A DNA stretch of 64,000 nucleotides, taken from NCBI GenBank assembly GCA_018894105.1, contig CM032127.1:2389001-2453000 (forward strand), in the 5' to 3' direction. The stretch is from Jacaranda mimosifolia (Eukaryota; Streptophyta; Magnoliopsida; Lamiales; Bignoniaceae). A program made the translations under genes and the position numbers. Below, one piece after another: positions 48,053 through 59,622 of this stretch; the first letter of the stretch is position 1, and every line of letters starts with the position of its first letter. The notes beneath the pieces were generated by a model, which worked only from the letters and a program-made list of their open reading frames with translations, ran no database searches and had not been told where the DNA came from.

Positions 48053-48870
48053 ATAAAATTCTCTCCATCATAATAAATGGTAGATTTTAAAGTTTAAAAA
48101 TAACATTGATGTCAAAGAATCAATATTAATAAAATAAAATAATTTAAATAATTTGAATATATAACGTAATAAACTAAATACTCAAGAAAGAATGTCTGAG
48201 GTCATTGCCAAAGATCTAGAACATGGTTGCTAAAGAGTCACATTTTTGTCAAATATAAAGTATGACAATTTTCGACCAAACTTCCTAGGCCCCTCTAATT
48301 CTATCTATAATCCAATTGGCGAATAGACAGAATAACGAAAAATAAAGCCAATGATGTAATAATATTAAGTGTGAAAGAGCACAATTTGGCGAGAAGGGAG
48401 GCGCATGTGTCCATATATAGTCAACAATAAAGGTCTCTGATGACATTTCTATAGGAAATGTACGGTAATTGCCATGAGATGACGACTTGTCTTACATCAT
48501 AGTTGAGATCAATGTTTGATTTTATTTTGAAATAGATAATTTTTAAATTTAATAATTCTTTATTTTACTCTAAAACATGAAAAAGATTTGTCACCGCCGA
48601 AATAGTTGAGATTCCTAACTTACTTGTTTGACCGTGTTCACCCGTTGTCCTCTCTTTCCAAGTTTACATTTTCTCTTTCGAGTCTCTGTCTTCCTCCATC
48701 CTATCACGAGTCCTTGACTCATTTTGGTTAGCAAGCTGCTAGGGAGGTCGAAATGATGAGCATGCCCCATATGTATTCAAGTTCTAATAGTATTTTCTTC
48801 CCCAACTATTTATGGCAAAAGTTGAAAATTAAAATATCTTGTATGGAAACTTGAAATGTCAAATGCGTGA

Positions 48871-51104
48871 GAGTAACACCACGACTTTTGAAATTTTAAA
48901 ATATAATAAAATATGAAATTGATAAGTTTGATTAGATTAATTTTGAGTTTGATTTAGTTACCATTTAGAATTAAATATTTATAATCAAGGGATTAGATTG
49001 TAAATAAGAGGAGGAATTGATTGTACGAAATTATAAAATTTAGAGGGTCAATGTAAGTAAATTAGAAGTTTGAGGACTTCAGAATAAATAAATTTGTTCT
49101 CAACTGCCCAGAAACAGAAAATGTTAGGGGTCAATGTGTAAGAATTGAAAGTTTAAGGACTCAATTGAAGGCTGGGGGCCAAACTGAAGGCAGTTCAAAT
49201 TTTCAGAGGTGTAATTGAAGACGGTCAAAAAGTTTTGGGGCCAAATTGAATAAGCTAGAAAATACTTTTTTATATATAGAATGGAGGACAAAAGTTTGTT
49301 TAATTCTCAAAATCAACCCCACACATACCCTGGAAGCGAATCACAGGAAAAAGGCTGTAAAACTTGAAAACAACACTGTAGAAAGGCTCCCCTCAGCTCA
49401 AGGAATTCAACCATACCAAAAACATGTAGAAACAACAGGTAAAACGACCGAAAAACGAGGCCGACGTCGGTGGTAACGGAACTTGGGTTTCTGACGACTG
49501 AAACTGGGAACTATTGTGTGAGTTTTGACAGGCTCGACAAGAGGAATACATTGATATGTTCAAATCTTGGTTTCGACGGCCAACGGCATAGTAATTGAAG
49601 CGAAAAGATCTCGGCGACACTAGGCTTCGCCGAGGGGTTTTTGGCCAGATTGGCTATCGAGAAGGCGGCGAATGGAAAATTGATTTGGGGATTCTGTTCG
49701 CCTCAGCAAGGTGCATCTGGTGGTGGTGGTGGTTCTCATCTCCAGCAGTGGCGCGTGGCGGTCCGGCGGTGGTTGGGCAGTCTGCTTGAAATTTACTTCT
49801 AGACTTGTCTGGGCTATTTTCAGGTTGAGATTGGATCACGATTCGATCTAATTTGGGTAAATTTTATATTGAATGTTAAATTCGATTGATTTTTACACTT
49901 CTAATTTAATGTTAATTAAAATTAGGATTATTGAAATGTAATTGCACTCGAGACGATGATTGATTTGTAAATATTGAACAAAATTGATTATAATTCTAAG
50001 TTTAATAAATTAAGAAAGATCGATTTAAAATTCTACTCTTAGACTCAATAATATCGTATGTTGTGAACAAAATATAGTTGAGCTTAATCTAAAGATGAAG
50101 TTATATAAATATTAGAACGAAAATGAATTATCAAACCTGAACCTAATAAACTCCTAAAACCCAACTAATTTAGAAACCTGGACCCTCATCATGTACTGTA
50201 AATAAGTAAAGTGACGAATTGAATTTGTTGGGGGTAGTTTGAGGAGTAAGTTGGCTCAAGCACGTAAAGCTATTAAGATGGTTAAAACATTAAGACAATA
50301 AAGTGGGAATGATTGGGCTCGAGTAAGTAAAGTCTAATAATACTAAAGTATCATGTAGTTGGAAGATTAAGGTCATTTGAGATAAGATATAATTGAGCTC
50401 GAGTGTCAGAATAACCTTAAGTTTGATAAAGATATTAACTATATTTATATTTAAGAATCAGTGGATTGATAGGATGGTAACTCGAATTATCTTATGACAA
50501 TTCTCATTTTAGCTAGGAAGCTAGGACCTGAGCGACCATACAACTAGGAATTCCTCTGCATTTGCCAGGTGAGTTTATACTCAATAATATAAGATTTGCT
50601 TGCTACGAAAAGAACATATATACTTGTTATATATCTTGGTTGCTTGATTCCTTCCAATATGCATGTCGAGAAACTCACCACACATCGCCCCTTACGCCAA
50701 ATACGACCCTTATTTGATTATGACTTATGATCCCATGTGAAATTGGGGATTGTGTGTGGAAAATGGATTCCGAAATACATGTTCTAATCTTGCCATGACT
50801 ACTGTCTTGAGATGAAACCGATATTAATTGATTGATTGATTGCTTATTATGGCGGACTGGCGTTTTATTTAAATTGTTGCTAGACATGCCATATGACATA
50901 TATGAATATGATTAACACCCTTGGGGATGGGCCCTGAGATCAGTTACGAAAGACGACCGGGCGGAACGGACTGTCGGTGACTGATCTTTTGACTGATACC
51001 CGTACACGCTGTACATATGACCTAGTATCCTAGCCAATTGGAGGTAGTTCTCTACGAACTGGTAGGGCATGCGGCTACCCATACACGCTTTACAATTTAT
51101 GTTC
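48871..51104. mobile_element. 2.2-kb segment of unknown origin (unit D)
   Basis: Second copy of 41887-44121, 2,234 bp, with scattered substitutions. The right junction into ATL42 is at the same base as in unit C. Confidence 0.5.
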
Positions 51105-51611
51105 TACAAAAGCCACTGGAGTGATGTCAACTCTTCAGACATGATGTCTTTGAGTTCTGAGATGCTGAATGTCATCTCAATCAAAAGATTTTCTTCAATG
51201 GAGTCAAGTAGTGGGAGGTTCACTAATGAACTTTCAGCAAAAGAACAAATCTTGAAGATCAAGGAAGATATGGAAAGGAAAAGATTGTATGCAGCCAAGG
51301 TCAGTAAAACTGAAAACAGTTCAGCTGCAACTCCTAGCTGTCATCGTGATTCAGACATTGAGTTGGATCAAAGTACAATGTCGAAAACATTGGATCCTGC
51401 TCAGAAAAGATCTATGTCTGAAATTACCAACACTTCAAGATTCGCACAATTCAATGCGAGATGCAGGATCAGTGGATCATCAACTCCAGCTAGTATGAAA
51501 ATGGACGACGATGTCAGAAGGCTTTGGTCACCTATACCAAGGAGAACAATTCAGTGGTTTGCTGGTCGAGAAACGAGTTCTGAGGCTGGAAAACATGAGG
51601 TAAATGTCTGA
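51069..51611 (+). pseudogene. RING-less ATL42 C-terminal fragment (unit D), drifting
   Basis: Same chimeric frame as unit C (180 residues; ATL homology from 51105). It has about fourteen amino-acid changes relative to the unit C fragment, several in the otherwise invariant block near the end (LWSPIPRRT for LWLPIARRT) and in the last residues (EVNV for VVNV). That pattern suggests loss of constraint, although the frame is open. Confidence 0.8.
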
Positions 51612-52176
51612 ATTCTGCATCGTTTTACAAACATGGCACTGCAATTACCAATATACTGTGTTCTTAGCAGACGTATAACAGTTGAACTCTCCCAGTTGAC
51701 GAAGTTTTTATTTTCTTCTGCATCTGGAAAGCCAGAAGGATACTATTTCTGTAACCTTTGTAGAAATCCCACTTTGTTGTATCAAATCTATCCCTTAAAT
51801 TAATTTCCTTCTGTAAAAATTCTCTGGTCAAGCTGTTCAAAGTGTAGTGCCTCTGAAATTGATTGGCATATAAAATTGTATCAAATTCCCCCTTCAAATT
51901 AAGTTTATTTTCAGTTGGAGGCTTAAAGTCCAGAGACTTTCTAGCAAAACTAATGGAGAAAGGTCCACTATTTTGGGAATATTACCACATTATGACAGGC
52001 AAACTCCTTCGAAATCTCTAGCTAAATCAATATTCTACAAAAGCCAATGGATTTGGTCATATGCAATATTACTCTAATTTTGACTACTAAATGCTCAGCT
52101 ATATCAATCTATACAACTGTGCCACAGAGTGGCAAGAACAACAAGTTCATCCATACATTTTTTTGTTTATTACTAC

Positions 52177-54157
52177 CTAGTACAAGTGGTAACCTTGATC
52201 TGAGCTATCAACATCTGAGTTACTACTGATGTCCGGATTGTTTTTCATCCTTTTCAATTCGTCAACGCGGCTGATACTACTATTTGGGCTTTCATCTTTG
52301 ATCTTTCTCTGGTTTGCTTTCCTCCATTTGTACTTGTTGTGCCAATGCCTTGCCAACATCAAACCAAGCCCGAAAAACACTATGATGGTGCATCCTCCTC
52401 CAAATGCTACTAGTTCCACCGATACCCAATGATTACCCCTCTCATTAGGCATGATTGTCCAAATGGCAGCTATATAAGCTGCAGCCATAAACAGTGTAGA
52501 TAGCCACATAACCTTGTGAGTCACACTCAGTAGTTTCATCAAAGTTTTTCTAGTGAAAGGAATGATGCTCACAAGAACATTGACAACACCAATGGACAGG
52601 AACAAGGCCACAATGTTGCACACTAAAAAGACCTTAAAAGCAGCACGGTTTCCCCTTAAGGCTTTCCCCGTTTGTTGGTTGAATCCACCGGGAGGGTTAA
52701 TTCCTGCAGCAAATGTTACGGTTGCAATCAGCACGGCTACAATGGTTATAGTTTCTCGTGCATTTCTTAGACCCTGTTTCTGCAGGTCCAGTTTCTTTGC
52801 TCTGTGGCGGTTTTGCCCGTGATGACGGTGGCGTGGTGAGCGACCTTGAGGAGTTCTGCTAGGCCAAGACATGGATTTTCTGTGAATTTCTTCACTTAAC
52901 CTTTTGGATGTGGATTTAGCCACTTGTTCGATGTCTATCAATCCAGGAGACAGTTGATCACATCTCTTAGCTCCTGCTCCTAATAGTGCTGGTAAAATTG
53001 CAAGAGCACCAGAGTTGCTTCCATCACCTTCAACCACATCTAGAGCTGTGTATCCGTTTTTATTCAAAGAATTTGCCTCGGTTCCAATCTTCAATAGATA
53101 TGTCACCATCTAAAAGCAAATCCAAGCAAACAAAAGTTAGCTTTGAGGCTTGGACTTAAAAACTATTAGCAGGAAAAGATTGTGCTAACGAGACTTACAG
53201 CAGTAAGTTTTCCTGCTGTGGCCAAGTGCAGGATAGTGTTTCCGTCATTATCTTGCTTGTTCAGAAGTCTACTGATGTTTAGAGACTCTACCAAGTACTT
53301 AACCACTTCATACTGATTGCTCTTAACTGCAAGGTGCAGAATGGTTTCTCCATTGTAAGTCGTCGTCTCAGCAGATTCAAGAGACTCGGAAAGAATCTCA
53401 TCGATTATGTTGATTCGCCCTTTCATTGCTGCACAATGGAGGGGTATACGACCTTCACCGTCCTGTATCAAGCAGAGATCAGAATCCAACTTCATAAGTT
53501 CTCTTGTTATATCCAAGTGGCCCTTGCTGCAAGCTAGATGCAGGGGGGTGCAGCCCTGGGAATTCCTTTTCCGGGCAAAGTCGGGCCGTGCTTTCACTAT
53601 TTCCTTCACTATTTCTGAACAGGCAACAAGAAGATTTTTGCTAGTAAATTTTGTCTAATCGAACTTGAGAATCATACTACCACCTGGAAATTACAAATTA
53701 ATTTACCTGTATTGCCTGATGAAGCCGCAATGTGAAGGGAACTGGTTACCATATCCACTTCCAGCATCAGCAGCTTTGGATAATCCAGCAAATGCCTAAC
53801 TATATTAATCTCTCCCCTCTCACAGGCCGCGAAAAAAACACTCTCCTGTTGAAAATTCACTTTATAAGCAACCATGGGATCAGCTTTCAACAACAATTTC
53901 ACGATCTCCAGGTGCCCTTCTCTGCATGCTTCGTGCAGAGGCGTCTCGAGATAAGCATTTTCCATGAAAACCATCTCCGGGCACGTTTTCATGATCTCTT
54001 TTGAGTACTCCAGGTGCCCGAATCTTGCAGCTAAGTGCAATATTGTGTTCAGGGATCCAGGGACCGTCTGCCTGATGATGCTTTCATCTTGTTCAATGAG
54101 TTTTGCAAGGGCTAAAGCATCACCCAGAGTTACAGATTCATGGAGCCGGCGATCCAT
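52177..54157 (-). CDS. Ankyrin-repeat/PGG membrane protein (unit D), intact
   Basis: Exons 54157-53707, 53614-53199 and 53109-52177 have exactly the lengths of the unit B gene (451, 416, 933 nt) and give 599 residues without lesions. Ankyrin repeats, basic linker, PPGG motif and four membrane spans are all kept, including the Trp lost in unit A (AAIWTIMP). It is the most divergent copy, with changes such as MDRRLHESVTLGD, PMVAYKVNFQQ and PNERGNHW. TATAAATA (54261-54254) lies about 97 bp upstream of the ATG. With unit B this makes two intact genes of four. Confidence 0.9.
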
Positions 54158-54387
54158 GATTGAAGAAGAAATGTGAAAGGGATTAATCCAGGTGGAGGGG
54201 CTTTGGCTAAGGCCTGATGACTTGAGTATACTTTGGGTAGCGATAGTATATCATATTTATAGCTACATGCATGATTTTTCCACAAGAGGTGAAGCAACTA
54301 GGAAAGTTTGAAGAGGAAGCTTTATTAGACACGCAACATTTTAGAAAGTTCATTTTCTTTGATATATTAAGCCATGCTTTTAATACG

Positions 54388-54550
54388 CAGTGCACTTTAA
54401 ATTATCTATTTTATTTCTTACTTCATCTTATATTCCAATTTGATATATCTATGCCAAGTGTATCTGATACTCAATTAATTATTCTTATAAGGAAATATTT
54501 AATATATGTATCATATATTCATGAAATAGAATAGAAGATTTAAACCATGC
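54388..54550. repeat. Imperfect-palindrome MITE
   Basis: Unit D counterpart of 12670, 39981 and 47285, starting just upstream of the ankyrin promoter. Confidence 0.5.
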
Positions 54551-54962
54551 ATAGTGAAAGTTTACAATACCCTATCATAACAAGTCAAGAAAGAAAAGTA
54601 TGAATGTCACACACTTATTAATACTGTTTATAATTCATGCACGGCACTTTTGTAACAAGGTAAAATTTCGATCATGATATCTATTGAGGATTAAAACATA
54701 CTTACAAAATTAATTCTATTCATATTTAACAATAGATTTGAGCATGAGCCATGTTAATTTTAGATTTCTCTCTACAACCTGCAACGTGAACATGGCTGGA
54801 ATTTTCAAACGGGCGGTGTCCAATTGTTTGTTTGCAGAATACATGTAAAAGTAGAGGATAAATTAATAATTTTCTGCTTTTGTTTACAGAAGAAAATAAA
54901 AAAAGACGTTGAAAACAAAAACAAACCGACAATAAGTGTGAAAGAGCACAAAAGTTCTCTTA

Positions 54963-55313
54963 GCTTGTGTTTGGTTATGTTATTTGTTTGATTTTATTAT
55001 GTATTTATTATGTATTTTGAGAGAATGAATTATTGAAGAATATAAAAATTATTTTTTGGTATATTTATTTATATTTTGGGAAAGATATTTTTACTATAGT
55101 AGTTAAATAAATATTTTTTGTTGATTTTTGAGGTGAAAATAAAATTAAATAATTATTTTAATATTAAAATAATAACAATAATAATAATAATAATAATAAT
55201 ATATGTATATATATATATATTAGATAATGTACATTTTAAAAGGAAAATGAAGATGTATTTGATTATGTTCTCCAAAATAATAGTATTTTGAAGAAATATA
55301 ACCAATCAAAGCC
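54963..55313. mobile_element. Tourist-like (PIF/Harbinger) MITE
   Basis: A 351-bp insertion with ends GCTTGTGTTTGGTTATG and (right end reversed) GGCTTTGATTGGTTATA, flanked by TTA on both sides (54960-54962, 55314-55316). Units B and C lack it. It contains (AAT)n and (TA)n runs near 55,180-55,220. Confidence 0.75.
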
Positions 55314-55659
55314 TTAACATTTCTATCATAAATGTATGGTAATTGAAATGAGAAGACGACTTGTCTTACGTCATAGTTGACAAATTTGGTCAATGTTTGA
55401 TTTTATTGTGAAACAGGCTGTCTCTAGATTTACATGTCCCTTATTTTTCTCTGAATGGTAATGTAAAAAGATCAGCCGCCAAAATAGTTAGAGATCCCTC
55501 GTTTATTTGTCTAACCGTGTCCACTTAGTGTCCTGTCTTTGCCAGTTTTCATTTGTTCTTTCAAGTCATGAGGCCTTGACTCATATCTGGTTAGCAAGCT
55601 GCTAGGTAGGATGAAATGACAGGTATGCACGACATGTACCCAAGTTCTAATAGCACTTC

Positions 55660-56099
55660 AACTTTGTTTTGTTGTAAACCCCCAATACATTTTTTAATTC
55701 TCGAAGTTTAAACAAACAAACACTACACATTTCTCAATTTCATTCTCAAAATACAAAATTTATTCTCAAAAAATCCTTACTATCTCCAACTCCACACATT
55801 CTCAAGGTACCACACTTCTTTCATCATTATAAATATATATATATATACTACCACTCATACAACTATATATACACATATATAAATAATTTTAAAATATTCA
55901 TTTTACTACCAAACCCAACAAAAAAGTTATTAATGTAACATTTTGTCCCCTCCAAAACACAAACAAACAAACAATTTTCTCTCAATTCATTCTCTCAAAA
56001 TACAAACAAACAACTATCACATTCGTCAACCTCACTATCAAAAATCCGTTCTCCCAAAATATTTTGGAAGAATAACCCAATTCATAACCAAACATAGCC
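55660..56099. mobile_element. MITE, probably Tourist-like
   Basis: Unit D-specific insertion. The left end is AACTTTGTTTTGTTGTAAAC; the right end reversed is GGCTATGTTTGGTTATGAAT. TTC occurs on both sides, which is not the usual TWA target, so class and borders are uncertain. Confidence 0.45.
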
Positions 56100-56280
56100 T
56101 TCATTTCTTAATTATTTACACTTTATATCCTTTATTTCATTATTTATTTCATTTCATATTTCAACTTATTGTATTTATGTCAAATATATTTGTTTTTCAA
56201 CCAATTATTTTTATAAAGAAATATTTAATACACCTGCCTTGTATTTATGAAATGAAATAAAAGATTTAAATCGACTATTT
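56100..56280. repeat. Imperfect-palindrome MITE
   Basis: Contains TTATTTCATTTCATATTTCA and ATGAAATGAAATAAAAGATT around the core AAATATTTAATACACCTGCC. Confidence 0.5.
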
Positions 56281-56344
56281 ATGACAAAAGTTGATAAATA
56301 AAATATCCGTATGTGTCAACTTGAAATGCATGAAACCCCAATTT

Positions 56345-56520
56345 AAATCTTCTATTCTAATTTACATTTTATCTTCTATTTCGTTATATGAATGTATAAC
56401 AAGTATATTAAATATTTTTTATTAAAATAATTGATTAAAAATTAGATACACTTGATATATATACATCACATTAAAATATGAGATGAAATATGAAATAGAA
56501 TAAATGATTCAAAGTGATGA
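56345..56520. repeat. Imperfect-palindrome MITE
   Basis: Left AATCTTCTATTCTAATTTAC, right GAAATATGAAATAGAATAAA; the arms pair over most of their length. Confidence 0.6.
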
Positions 56521-57257
56521 GCCCCCAACACATTTAGGAGGATTAGGTTACCTCCGGCCTTCTCTAACCTTCGGTTGACCTTCACTAGGCCTGGACCTCA
56601 AGCCTTCAAGTGAATTTTAGGAGATTTTATTAATAAAAGCAAAAGTTGTTAAAGAAATTAAAAAATGCATTGAAAATAAAATTATATCTAATTATTTTAT
56701 TTTGAGAAAAAGAAAATATTGCTGCAGTAATAATATTGTTGTGAGCCAGAAAATCAGGAAATTAAAGAAGGAAAGAATATTGTTGGTAGAACTACATGAA
56801 TTGTTGGAAAGAAGACTCAGCTTTAGCAAATGCCACTACCTACCAAACAGTGAAAAGTATATACACAGAGAGGCATCTCATTATCTATGGCCACTTCTAC
56901 ACTCAATTCTCAATGGTCCCATTTAATTAAGTCACACTAAATACTTTAGCTAACTTTTTTAATTAAGCCTTTCCTATCCCTCTGGATCTCTCCCTCCATA
57001 GCTTTTATGTCAAAAACCTATCATGTACAAGTTCTTTTTGGTAACTAATAGATCATAGTAAAGAGTTTGAGGATGTCAAGCCAAAGTTCTTCGATACTTA
57101 AATTAGAAGGGTGTCAAGCGATCGAATATGAATAGATAAAATATAATAGAATAATATCAACACAAATTTACTGATATCAACTGAAAGTGAGATGCTTATA
57201 AAATAGTGCTAGCGGTCATTCTAGTTGGAGTCTTATGATTTCGTCACTTATATCACT
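56521..57257. other. Spacer, no gene seen
   Basis: A 74-codon frame at 56702-56926 resembles no family I know. No repeat class was assigned. Confidence 0.4.
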
Positions 57258-57934
57258 CACTACAAGAAAAAGATAAAATAATGACAAAATAATAAGCGAC
57301 AATGCAAAAGTTGTCACTAATTATGTATATTAAGTGACAAAATTTTAATTTTGTCACCTTAATGATTTTTACAAACTAAATAGTAACAAGAATAGTGTTT
57401 GAATTGTCAACATAAACAATTAGTGACACATTTACGATGACAATGAAAATTTTGTTATAAATTATAGTGACAATTTTTATTGTCACTAGGTTATCACTAT
57501 AGGGGCCGGCGTCACTAATTGTTAATGGTAACAATTTAAAACATGTCTAGTGGCTTGTAGCCCGAGTGGCATTAGTCTCTCTATATTATGTGGGAGGTAT
57601 TGTGTTCATCTCCAAGTGGGCGCGTTGTGTGCACTTTATGTGTATTATTGGTAATTTATACTTTGATTGTGTGGTTTAAGAATATAAAAAATATTGATTT
57701 GTTGATGAAATGATAAATTCATCATTTGTAATACTTTCTCTCAAAAAAAAAGACACTTAAAACATTATTTTGGTCCTTATTGGATCATATTGTGACAAAA
57801 TAAAAATTATTATTACTTAAAAATTATTATTAGTGACAAAATAAAAGTTGTTGTCACTTAATGCATATTATTAGTGACAACTTTTACTTTATCACTTATT
57901 ATTTTGTTACTAATATTATATTTTTTTTGTAGTG
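57258..57934. mobile_element. CACTA-type (En/Spm-like) non-autonomous element
   Basis: Starts CACTACAAGAAAAAG and ends TTTTTTTTGTAGTG, the classic CACTA ends. Inside are many AGTGACAA / TTGTCACT subterminal repeats. The 677 bp include a nested SINE (57545-57756), leaving about 456 bp of original element. A clean 3-bp target duplication is not visible. Confidence 0.8.
57545..57756 (+). mobile_element. tRNA-derived SINE nested in the CACTA element
   Basis: The 9-bp repeat TTAAAACAT lies on both sides (57536-57544 and 57757-57765). Near the 5' end, GTAGCCCGAGTGGC resembles a pol III A box and GTGTTCATCTCC a B box; the 3' end is A-rich. Confidence 0.75.
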
Positions 57935-58579
57935 CATCCTGAATAGTCAAAGTACAACGAGTTGGATGCAGATCGAATCGGATCGGCCCCAAATATGAGA
58001 AAAAGATATGAATTTGATAAAGTATTTAAGCATTTGCGTTTATCTTTTGAGGAGTTCATTTATCGAAATCTAAATGTTATAAAAACTTACATTATTTTTC
58101 TTGTGCCATCGATATGCTCTTTAATTATTCATAGTTTCACACTTTTATATGTAGATATATAGGACAATGAATATAAGTACGAAATAATGTTGAGTAATGA
58201 GTAATTAGCGGACACGTGCTAATTAATTAACTAATTAATAGGGTGGGTGCTGGATCATTTATTTGCCAACTAATAATCCAGATATTAAAAAACAAAACAA
58301 TGCTTTTTTAGATAAAGAGAGTGTTTGTGTGAACTTATAATTAGACATTTTAATATATCTTGTAAAATATTTGAAAGTTTATAAAATGTTATAAAATATT
58401 TGATAATTTTTTTAAAAAAGGAGTTTATAAGCTCATAAAATAATATGCTTAGGATCGTTTTTTTTTTTTTTAAAGTTAGCAATTTTTAATTTATTTTTAG
58501 AATCTTAAAAAACTCTTATTTTTAAATTACTGGTAGTTCTATGAAAATAAATGCTATTACTTACTTATTTAATTTGCTC
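57935..58579. other. AT-rich spacer
   Basis: The 66-codon frame at 57962-58162 is not recognisable. The part at 58,320-58,520 resembles the AT-rich repeat near 21,000. Confidence 0.4.
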
Positions 58580-58770
58580 GGCTTAGATCTTCTATTTCAA
58601 TTTACGTTCCATCTCCTATTTTATTTCATGAATATATGATATCTGTATTAAATATTTTCTTATAAAAATAATTAATTGAGAATCACACACTTGGTATATA
58701 TACATTAAATTGAAATAAAAGATAAAATACGAAATGGAATAAAAGATCTAAAGTGCAATTTTCTCACAGA
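58580..58770. repeat. Imperfect-palindrome MITE, best-preserved copy
   Basis: Left end TTAGATCTTCTATTTCAATT; right end reversed CTTTAGATCTTTTATTCCAT. The two arms pair almost throughout. Confidence 0.65.
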
Positions 58771-59334
58771 TGATAAATAAAAATTAAAGTATTTACCTAA
58801 AATCGGTGTCTCATTTAGGTATATGTCTGGGCATATATGTTTCTTTGTTCATTTATACTGTATATATCATTTTAGATAAAGTTCACTCTAGGTCTTCTCC
58901 AGATCATCATCAAGTACAAAAGGAAGAAGGGAAAAAAAGTTACTAAAAAAGAAAAAGAAATCATGCAATAAACATTATTAATTATCGCTTCTAAATTTCT
59001 TGGCTTTAGCCTAAGTGGAGATTCAAAATGAATATAAAAAAAAAAAAAACCAAAGTGCCTTGTAATTTAAAGTCAATTTCCAAATATTTTAGAATTTAGG
59101 TGTACATTTTGTGGGTTGTGTCCAACTCTTTTTCAATTTAAATTATAAAATAGGTTGATTTAATTATTATTGAAATAAATTTGACCAAGATTCTTTTTCA
59201 TTTATATTTCTTATTTTCGGACTCGGTCTAATTTTGGAATTCTCTATTTTAAATAATATTTTATTTTTTATTTAAATAAATATCAGATACATAATTATTT
59301 TTTTTAAAATAATGTGAAACACATACACACTCAA

Positions 59335-59530
59335 TGTAGTCGGATGGCCTGTGACTCAATGACATAAGTTTCTCACATAATATAAGTGGTCAAAAATTTG
59401 AGCTTGAATGTGGCTTGAACTTACTCTTGATGTACGTGCGTGTGCGTAAATAAAGTGGAAGGTCAAAAATTCAAGTTCGAACAAAGCTCGAAATGACTCC
59501 AAATGTGCGTTCATGTGCATAAATAAAAAG
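59335..59530 (+). mobile_element. SINE-like element with duplicated 3' part
   Basis: GGCCTGTGACTCAATGACAT resembles a pol III A-box region. The 3' part, with GTGCGTGTGCGTAAATAAAG, recurs immediately as GTGCGTTCATGTGCATAAATAAA. It lies directly upstream of the WD40 gene promoter. Confidence 0.4.
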
Positions 59531-59563
59531 GAAAAGGAACGTACCAAAGTTGCAAATTCTCCA

Positions 59564-59571
59564 TATTTATA
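59564..59571 (+). promoter_or_regulatory. TATA box of WD40 gene
   Basis: TATTTATA about 52 bp before the ATG at 59623. Confidence 0.45.
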
Positions 59572-59622
59572 ACGCCTAAATCTAATTCCACCCTTCTTCC
59601 ACCGCCATCCCATCTTCCAATA

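Larger units (their letters stand above)
41887..48870. repeat. Tandem unit C (partner: unit D from 48,871)
   Basis: Unit C is 6,984 bp: the 2.2-kb segment, the ATL42 3' fragment, the ankyrin gene and spacer. The same series begins again at 48,871 in direct orientation. Confidence 0.85.
48871..56330. repeat. Tandem unit D (partner: unit C)
   Basis: Same order as unit C. It is longer because of MITE insertions at 54963-55313 and ~55,660-56,280. Homology to the unit C right end is last seen at about 56,275-56,330, after which the DNA is unique. Confidence 0.8.

Noticed and set aside
41887..56330. Units C and D as an assembly duplication artefact
   Set aside because: They differ by many substitutions, by the exon 1 deletion and stop in ankyrin C, and by unit D-only MITEs, so they are distinct loci. 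Long reads would still be the firm test.
57962..58162. 66-codon frame as a small gene
   Set aside because: No recognisable motif, no second copy and an AT-rich context; it cannot be supported.
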